Assembly (NCBI GenBank): GCA_035942915.1
Contig: DASZCR010000309.1
Coordinates: 1 to 11,264, forward strand
DNA length: 11,264 nt
From: DASZCR01 sp035942915
GTDB lineage: Bacteria; Acidobacteriota; Blastocatellia; Pyrinomonadales; Pyrinomonadaceae
Direction of reading: 5' to 3'
The notes under the pieces: model-generated
What the model was told of the DNA's origin: nothing
The model's input: only the letters and a program-made list of their open reading frames with translations
The model's database searches: none
In this document: positions 7,369 through 11,264 of the stretch, piece after piece
How the letters are laid out: each line of letters opens with the position of its first letter
How positions within the stretch are numbered: the first letter of the stretch is position 1
Translations under genes and position numbers: made by a program

Positions 7369-7443
7369 TGATAGGTGATGGGTGATAGGTGATAAGAGAA
7401 ATCAGGATTTCTCTTATCACCTATCACCCATCACCTATCACTG
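7366..7443 (+). repeat. Heptad-unit hairpin element, locus 2 (GTGAT type), perfect 36-bp palindrome
   Basis: Bases 7367-7402 are exactly complementary to 7407-7442, leaving a 4-base loop (CAGG). A T-G wobble at 7366/7443 extends it. Reading from 7368 the arm is GTGATAG, GTGATGG, GTGATAG, GTGATAA, then GAGAAAT; the other arm mirrors each unit, including the single GTGATGG variant. A further partial right-arm run (AATCACCCATCACT) follows at 7447-7460. It overlaps the stop of the upstream gene and lies 23 bases before aroC. It could act as a terminator or RNA-stabilising stem, but there is no clean T-tract directly after it. Confidence 0.93.
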
Positions 7444-7466
7444 ACTAATCACCCATCACTACTTTT

Positions 7467-8636
7467 ATGTTCCGCTTCACCACCGCCGGAGAATCGCACG
7501 GGCGCGCGCTGGTCGCCGTCGTCGAGGGGTTGCCTGCGGGTCTCTTAGTCGAACCCGATTTCATCAACAGGGAACTTGAGCGGCGGCAGCAAGGTTACGG
7601 GCGCGGCGGGCGGATGAAGATTGAGCGCGACCGCGCGGAGATTCTTTCGGGCGTCCGTCACGGGCTGACGCTCGGCTCGCCCGTCGCGTTGACGATTGAG
7701 AACAAGGACTGGGCGAACTGGTCAGAGGTGATGTCGGTCGAGGCGCGTGAGGTCGAACCTGAGAAGGCGCGTCGCGTGAGTCGTCCGCGCCCCGGTCATG
7801 CAGACCTCGCGGGCGGTCAGAAGTTCGACGCGCGCGACCTGCGTGCGATTCTCGAAAGGGCTTCGGCACGCGAGACGGCGGCGCGCGTCGCCTGCGGCGC
7901 GCTGGCTAAACAACTGCTCGCCGCCTTTGGAGTTGAAATCAGGAGTCACGTCGTCCAACTCGGCGGCGTGCCCGATGCTCCGCTCGAAGTGGCGTGGGAC
8001 ACCATCGCCGCGATACCCGCAGATGCGCCCTTGCGCTGCGCCGACGCGGAGGCGCAGGCGCGTATGGTCGCGCTCATCGACACGGCACGACGCGAAGGCG
8101 ACACGCTCGGCGGCGTCTTCGAGGTAGTCGCGCGCGGAGTCGTCGCAGGACTCGGCTCGCATACGTCTTGGGACGCAAAACTGGACGGGCGTCTGGCGCA
8201 AAGCCTGATGTCTGTTCCGGCCGTCAAGGCCGTGAGCATTGGCGCGGGCGTCGAGGCGGCGGCGCTGCCGGGTTCGCGCGTCCACGACGAGATTTCATAC
8301 GACGAGGATGAGCGCCGTTTCCGTCGTCTATCGAATCGCGCGGGCGGCCTCGAAGGCGGCATCACGAACGGCGAGGAGTTGCGCGTGCGCGGATTCCTCA
8401 AACCCATCTCGACGCTCAGGCGTCCGCTCCGCTCGGTTGACATCGACACGAAGCAGGAACAGTCGGCGGCCTTCGAGCGTTCGGACACGACGGCCGTCCC
8501 GGCGGCGGGCGTCATCGGCGAAGCGATGGTCGCGCTCGTGCTGGCCTCCGCCATGCGCGAGAAGTTCGGTGGCGATAGCCTCGCAGAGATGCGCCGCAAT
8601 TTCGACGCCTACTGCGAACAACTACGCGCCTACTAA
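7467..8636 (+). CDS. aroC: Chorismate synthase
   Basis: This enzyme catalyses the last step of the shikimate pathway in the cytoplasm: 5-enolpyruvylshikimate-3-phosphate to chorismate, needing reduced FMN. The 389-residue product is within the usual range and complete. Signatures visible are GESHG (8-12, including the catalytic His11), RQQGYGRGGRMKIE (40-53), RPRPGHADLAGGQKFDARDL (106-125, with the second conserved His111), ERASARETAARVA (130-142), NRAGGLEGGITNGEEL (290-305), and ERSDTTAVPAAGVIGEAMVA (337-356) with the conserved Asp340. It carries no fused flavin reductase, so it is probably the monofunctional type using free reduced FMN. The ATG at 7467 gives the expected MFRFTTAGESHG start. 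There is no Shine-Dalgarno motif; the start is preceded by ACTTTT and the heptad hairpin. No other aro gene is nearby. It is followed after 21 bases by a crotonase gene, probably co-transcribed. Confidence 0.98.
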   Translation: MFRFTTAGESHGRALVAVVEGLPAGLLVEPDFINRELERRQQGYGRGGRMKIERDRAEILSGVRHGLTLGSPVALTIENKDWANWSEVMSVEAREVEPEKARRVSRPRPGHADLAGGQKFDARDLRAILERASARETAARVACGALAKQLLAAFGVEIRSHVVQLGGVPDAPLEVAWDTIAAIPADAPLRCADAEAQARMVALIDTARREGDTLGGVFEVVARGVVAGLGSHTSWDAKLDGRLAQSLMSVPAVKAVSIGAGVEAAALPGSRVHDEISYDEDERRFRRLSNRAGGLEGGITNGEELRVRGFLKPISTLRRPLRSVDIDTKQEQSAAFERSDTTAVPAAGVIGEAMVALVLASAMREKFGGDSLAEMRRNFDAYCEQLRAY

Positions 8637-8657
8637 TCCTTTGAGGAAGACTGACTG

Positions 8658-9449
8658 ATGGCAAACGAAAACGCGAAGCTGTTCGTGACGCACGAAGGCG
8701 GCGTCAAGCGCATCACCTTCAACCGGCCGGAGCGGCGCAACTCGATTGATTTCGAGATGTTCGCGCTGCTGCGCGAGGCCATCTCGGAGTCGGCCGACGA
8801 CGAGAGCCGGGTCGTCATCCTGACGGGCGCGGGCGACAGCTTTTGCGCGGGCGCAGACCTTGCGGCCGCCTCCGGCGCAGACCTCGCCAGCTTCGACGTG
8901 ACGGCGCACGTCCGCGAACAGATTAGCCCCGCTATCCTCGCCATGCGCGACCTCCCGAAACCCATCATCGCGCGCGTTCACGGCCATTGCGTCGGCATCG
9001 GCTTCAGCTACGCGCTCGCCTCTGACATCGTCATCGCTTCGGAGGCGGCCGTCTTCAGCCAGAGCTTCATACGCATCGGCCTTATGCCCGACGGCGGCAG
9101 CACATACTTCCTGCCGCGCCTTGTCGGCTACGCCAAGTCGTTCGAGTTGATGTCAACCGGCGCACAGTTGAGCGCCCAAGAGGCGCACGCGCTCGGCCTC
9201 GTCAACCACGTCGTCCCATTCACCGAACTCGACGCGACAGTAGACGCACTGGCCGCACAACTGGCCGCGCAACCACAGCCCGCGCTCTCGCGCATCAAAG
9301 CCGCACTCAACCGCGACACGCGCGCCGAACTGGCCGCCGCTCTCGACTTCGAGGCCGTCGGCCAGCACGACTGCTTCCACTCACCAGACTTCCACGAAGG
9401 CGTCACCGCCTTCATCCAAAAACGCAAACCCGTCTTCGGTAAAAAGTGA
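8658..9449 (+). CDS. Enoyl-CoA hydratase/isomerase (crotonase fold), PaaG/isomerase-like active site
   Basis: The 263-residue product has the full crotonase fold, acting on acyl-CoA thioesters. The oxyanion-hole elements are SFCAGADLA (61-69) and HGHCVGIGFSYALASDI (108-124). Aligned by eye to rat mitochondrial hydratase, the two catalytic glutamates (Glu144, Glu164) fall on Ser117 and Phe137, so classical hydration is doubtful. The segment GLMPDGGSTYFLPRLVG (141-157), with Asp145, matches the pattern of PaaG-type and other enoyl-CoA isomerases that use a single aspartate. Double-bond isomerisation or ring-epoxide isomerisation is therefore more likely than hydration; no phenylacetate genes are nearby to settle it. 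A strong ribosome site, GAGGAAG at 8643-8649, lies 8 bases before the ATG, in contrast to uvrB and aroC. The stop TGA (9447-9449) is inside the first GTGATAG unit of the next hairpin. Confidence 0.92.
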   Translation: MANENAKLFVTHEGGVKRITFNRPERRNSIDFEMFALLREAISESADDESRVVILTGAGDSFCAGADLAAASGADLASFDVTAHVREQISPAILAMRDLPKPIIARVHGHCVGIGFSYALASDIVIASEAAVFSQSFIRIGLMPDGGSTYFLPRLVGYAKSFELMSTGAQLSAQEAHALGLVNHVVPFTELDATVDALAAQLAAQPQPALSRIKAALNRDTRAELAAALDFEAVGQHDCFHSPDFHEGVTAFIQKRKPVFGKK

Positions 9450-9590
9450 TAGGACAAGAGTGATGGGTGATATGACAAGAGTGATAGGTGATGGGTGATA
9501 GGTGATAGGATAAAACCTGTCTTTGTCTTATCACCTATCACTTATCACCTATCACTTATCACCTATCACTTATCACCTATCACCTGTTCA
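9446..9590 (+). repeat. Heptad-unit hairpin element, locus 3 (GTGAT type), between convergent genes
   Basis: The left side, 9446-9508, is nine exact 7-base units: GTGATAG, GACAAGA, GTGATGG, GTGATAT, GACAAGA, GTGATAG, GTGATGG, GTGATAG, GTGATAG. The right side, 9528-9583, is eight units alternating TTATCAC and CTATCAC. Units pair in register from a small loop at 9515-9521: 9481-9514 with 9522-9555 is continuous apart from G-T wobbles, and the outer part is interrupted by the GACAAGA units. Both flanking genes end inside it, so a bidirectional terminator is the simplest role. Alternation of the right-arm units implies growth by a 14-base step. Confidence 0.9.
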
Positions 9591-10445
9591 CTGGCCTGCG
9601 ATGCGGCGGTAGCGTGCTTCGACGAGGGCGAAGAGGCCGTAGGCGATGAGGCCGATGGCGATGATGGCGAGGAGGAGCGTGCCGAAGGTCTGTCGCGGAA
9701 GCGTCTGGAGGACGCCGTCCAGCCCCTTGGCCTCCGATGGATTGAAGTGATAGGCAGCCTGCAAGAGAAACGAGCCGACGATGCAGAAGACGACGCCGCG
9801 CGCCGCGTAGCCGAACCGCCCGCTGAGCAGCGTCCAACGCTCGCGCCGGCTCATCTCGTGCAGCTTGATGCGCTTCATGAACTTCGCCTTGTAGCCCTTG
9901 TAGATTTGGTAGAGGCCGAAGATGATGACGCAGAGGCCGACGAAGCCGACGAGCAGGTAACCGAAGGGCAAGGTCATGAAGAGCCCTGACCATCTCTGAA
10001 TCGTGTTGCCACGGTCGTCGCCGCTTGCATCGACGACGATGCGGACGGCCGAGAAGGCGAGTCCGGCGTAGACGAGGCCGCTGAAGAAATAGCCTGTCCG
10101 AATCGCCAGTCCCTTCGCGTCGCTGCCCTTGTTGTCGGCATCGGCCGCCGCCTGCACCCAACGCCAGAGGACGTAAGCGCCGAGTCCGGCCGCCACCACC
10201 GAGAGGATAATCTTGCCGAACGGCTGCAACTCTATCGTCCGCATCGCGCCGCGCGTGTCCGTCAGGTCGCCGCCCTCGCCGAAGTCTGCCAGCAGCGCCA
10301 GTATCCCGACGACGATGTAGACGACACCCTTCGCCGCGTAGCCGAAACGCGCGAGCCGCTCCATCCAGGGGTGTTCGGCCACCTCTTCGAGCGCCTCGCG
10401 CGCCCCTTCGCCAATCTCCTCGACGGCCGACTTCGCCTCTGTCAT
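9588..10445 (-). CDS. DUF1206-type six-helix membrane protein
   Basis: The 285-residue product has three copies of a two-helix module. Each begins with an aromatic-glycine motif: RFGYAAKGVVYIVVGILALL (33-52), RTGYFFSGLVYAGLAFSAVR (116-135) and RFGYAARGVVFCIVGSFLLQ (210-229). Each is followed by a second hydrophobic helix, at about 76-96, 158-180 and 252-275. This threefold layout is that of the DUF1206 family; its function is unknown, though it is an inner-membrane protein. The first 30 residues are acidic and helical (AVEEIGEGAREALEEVAEH). I start at the ATG at 10445-10443 because GAGGGAG lies 10 bases upstream. A longer frame from 10553 would add 36 Arg-rich residues crossing the promoter region and is unlikely. 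The gene converges on the enoyl-CoA hydratase gene and is divergent from def; its TGA stop lies in a GTGA motif at the edge of the third hairpin. Confidence 0.88.
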   Translation of the reverse strand: MTEAKSAVEEIGEGAREALEEVAEHPWMERLARFGYAAKGVVYIVVGILALLADFGEGGDLTDTRGAMRTIELQPFGKIILSVVAAGLGAYVLWRWVQAAADADNKGSDAKGLAIRTGYFFSGLVYAGLAFSAVRIVVDASGDDRGNTIQRWSGLFMTLPFGYLLVGFVGLCVIIFGLYQIYKGYKAKFMKRIKLHEMSRRERWTLLSGRFGYAARGVVFCIVGSFLLQAAYHFNPSEAKGLDGVLQTLPRQTFGTLLLAIIAIGLIAYGLFALVEARYRRIAGQ

Positions 10446-10455
10446 CTCAAACGCG

Positions 10456-10462
10456 CTCCCTC
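10456..10462 (-). promoter_or_regulatory. Ribosome binding site deciding the DUF1206 start
   Basis: Read on the minus strand this is GAGGGAG, 10 bases before the ATG at 10445. It supports the 285-residue form over the 321-residue form starting at 10553. Confidence 0.6.
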
Positions 10463-10487
10463 TCGTCCGCTTTTTACCCACCCGGTC

Positions 10488-10516
10488 AACATAGGGCAAA
10501 ACGGCGCGCCCGTAAA
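10488..10516 (-). promoter_or_regulatory. Candidate promoter for the DUF1206 gene
   Basis: On the minus strand, TTTACG (complement of 10511-10516) matches 4 of 6 bases of the -35 consensus. TATGTT (complement of 10488-10493) matches 4 of 6 bases of the -10 consensus. The spacer is 17 bases. The start would be near 10481, giving a leader of about 36 bases that holds the GAGGGAG site. Consensus match only. Confidence 0.33.
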
Positions 10517-10587
10517 GACCCGCGAGAGATGTCCGGCCGCCGCGTCGGGGCAACTCCTTAAAGCCTTTGGACTTCTAAGTTTGCGTA

Positions 10588-10617
10588 CTGGCGTGAGCGT
10601 TTCATTTGGAGTAAAAT
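10588..10617 (+). promoter_or_regulatory. Possible promoter for def
   Basis: TAAAAT at 10612-10617 (5 of 6 bases of the -10 consensus) lies in a locally AT-richer stretch. The best -35 partner, CTGGCG at 10588-10593 with an 18-base spacer, is weak. The predicted leader is about 75 bases. The rest of the 254-base divergent gap holds the DUF1206 promoter candidate and a leader stem; I see nothing else in it. Confidence 0.25.
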
Positions 10618-10639
10618 CGTTTGGTCAGGATGGTTCCGG

Positions 10640-10684
10640 GCAAACGGGCGGCGAGGCGGCCGGGGGCGTCTCCGCAGCGTTTGC
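10640..10684 (+). other. Stem-loop in the def leader next to the ribosome site
   Basis: GCAAACG (10640-10646) is repeated inverted as CGTTTGC (10678-10684). Inside it, GCGG (10648-10651) can pair with CCGC (10672-10675) across a very GC-rich loop. The stem ends one base before the AGAAGGA ribosome site at 10686-10692. It might expose or stabilise the start region of the message. It could be chance in GC-rich DNA. Confidence 0.35.
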
Positions 10685-10699
10685 GAGAAGGACTGAGGG

Positions 10700-11215
10700 A
10701 TGGCTTTACTGAAGATTGTGAAATACGGCGACCCCGTGCTTGAGACGCCGGGCGAGCACGTCACGGAGTTTGACGACCGTTTGAAGCGGCTCGTCAGCGA
10801 CATGTTCGAGACGATGTACGAGGCGCGCGGCGTCGGTTTGGCCGCGCCGCAGGTCGGCGTCTCGCAGCGCCTCTTCGTGATGGACTGTTCGGGCGGACGC
10901 GACCCGGAAGCGCGCGTCGCGCTCATTAACCCGGTCGTCCTGAGCGTCGAGGGCGAGCAGGTGGGCGACGAAGGATGTCTCTCGTTTCCAGACATCTTTT
11001 TCCCCGTCAAGCGCAGTCTGCGGGCGGTCGTCCGCGCGCAGGACGTGAACGGCGAAGAGTTCGAGTACGACGGATTGGAACTGGAAGCGCGCTGCATGTT
11101 GCACGAAACAGACCACTGCGACGGCATCGTCTTCCTCGACCACACCACACCGCTCAAACGCGAACTGGTCAAACGCAAGATTAAGAAGATGGTCAAGGCC
11201 GGTCGCTGGGTGTAG
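10700..11215 (+). CDS. def: Peptide deformylase
   Basis: This metalloenzyme removes the formyl group from the initiator methionine of new proteins at the ribosome. The 171-residue product carries all three family motifs: GVGLAAPQVG (44-53), EGCLSFP (91-97) with metal ligand Cys93, and HETDH (135-139), whose two histidines complete the metal site and whose Glu136 is the catalytic base. The length is normal and the reading frame complete. AGAAGGA at 10686-10692 lies 7 bases before the ATG and fixes the start; GAGGG immediately before the ATG is too close to serve. The gene is often found next to fmt, but only 49 bases remain after its stop, so that cannot be tested here. It is divergent from the DUF1206 gene and is probably the first gene of a unit running rightwards out of the window. 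Confidence 0.98.
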   Translation: MALLKIVKYGDPVLETPGEHVTEFDDRLKRLVSDMFETMYEARGVGLAAPQVGVSQRLFVMDCSGGRDPEARVALINPVVLSVEGEQVGDEGCLSFPDIFFPVKRSLRAVVRAQDVNGEEFEYDGLELEARCMLHETDHCDGIVFLDHTTPLKRELVKRKIKKMVKAGRWV

Positions 11216-11264
11216 TTGCGAAAGAGTCAAGACCGGAGAGAATTTCTGAACAGCCGCGTTCGCC

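Noticed and set aside
3138..9590. CRISPR array or phage attachment sites as explanation of the short repeats
   Set aside because: Units are 7 bases, contiguous and inverted, with no spacers; no cas, integrase or transposase gene is present.
9495..9989. Plus-strand frame reading the heptad array as SPITYHLS-type repeats and continuing antisense to DUF1206
   Set aside because: The array's CTATCAC arm happens to lack stops; the rest is an acidic antisense shadow of the membrane-protein gene. Such frames are likely sources of spurious hypothetical proteins.
10630..10743. Short upstream frame (about 37 codons) overlapping the def start, possible leader peptide
   Set aside because: No ribosome site at a usable distance and Arg/Gly/Pro-rich composition typical of chance frames in GC-rich leader DNA.

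Overview
This window looks like chromosomal DNA from a GC-rich bacterium. Coding density is high and third positions are strongly G/C-biased. The gene set is mostly housekeeping (uvrB, aroC, def) mixed with poorly characterised conserved proteins. Gene content and style would fit Acidobacteriota (Blastocatellia-like), but nothing here proves that. I see no rRNA, tRNA, CRISPR array, transposase or phage gene.

Layout: (1) 1-2582, + strand: 3' part of a large HEAT-repeat protein whose start lies left of the window. (2) 2614-3135, +: small secreted protein with a TIMP/NTR-like cysteine pattern. (3) 3138-3216: a 79-nt hairpin built of 7-nt units. (4) 3224-5212, +: uvrB (nucleotide excision repair). 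(5) 5289-5855, +: GNAT acetyltransferase, whose end overlaps (6) 5845-7368, +: a GlcD/D-lactate-dehydrogenase-type FAD oxidoreductase. (7) 7366-7443: a second heptad hairpin, a perfect 36-bp palindrome with a 4-nt loop. (8) 7467-8636, +: aroC (chorismate synthase). (9) 8658-9449, +: crotonase-fold enoyl-CoA hydratase/isomerase, 21 nt behind aroC. (10) 9446-9590: a third, longer heptad hairpin between convergent genes. (11) 9588-10445, - strand: six-helix DUF1206-type membrane protein. (12) 10446-10699: divergent control region. (13) 10700-11215, +: def (peptide deformylase). The last 49 bases hold nothing I can recognise.

The genes do not form one pathway. Likely transcription units are HEAT-protein/TIMP-like, uvrB-GNAT-glcD and aroC-enoyl-CoA hydratase. 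DUF1206 and def are expressed separately from a shared divergent region.

The most unusual signal is outside the genes. Three intergenic gaps carry hairpins whose arms are tandem 7-nt units: GTGAC-type at the first locus and GTGAT-type at the other two. Each abuts or overlaps a stop codon. Most arm differences are G-U compatible on the + strand transcript. One hairpin also contains a good sigma70-like promoter facing uvrB. This looks like a dispersed small repeat family or RNA/terminator element that deserves a genome-wide count.
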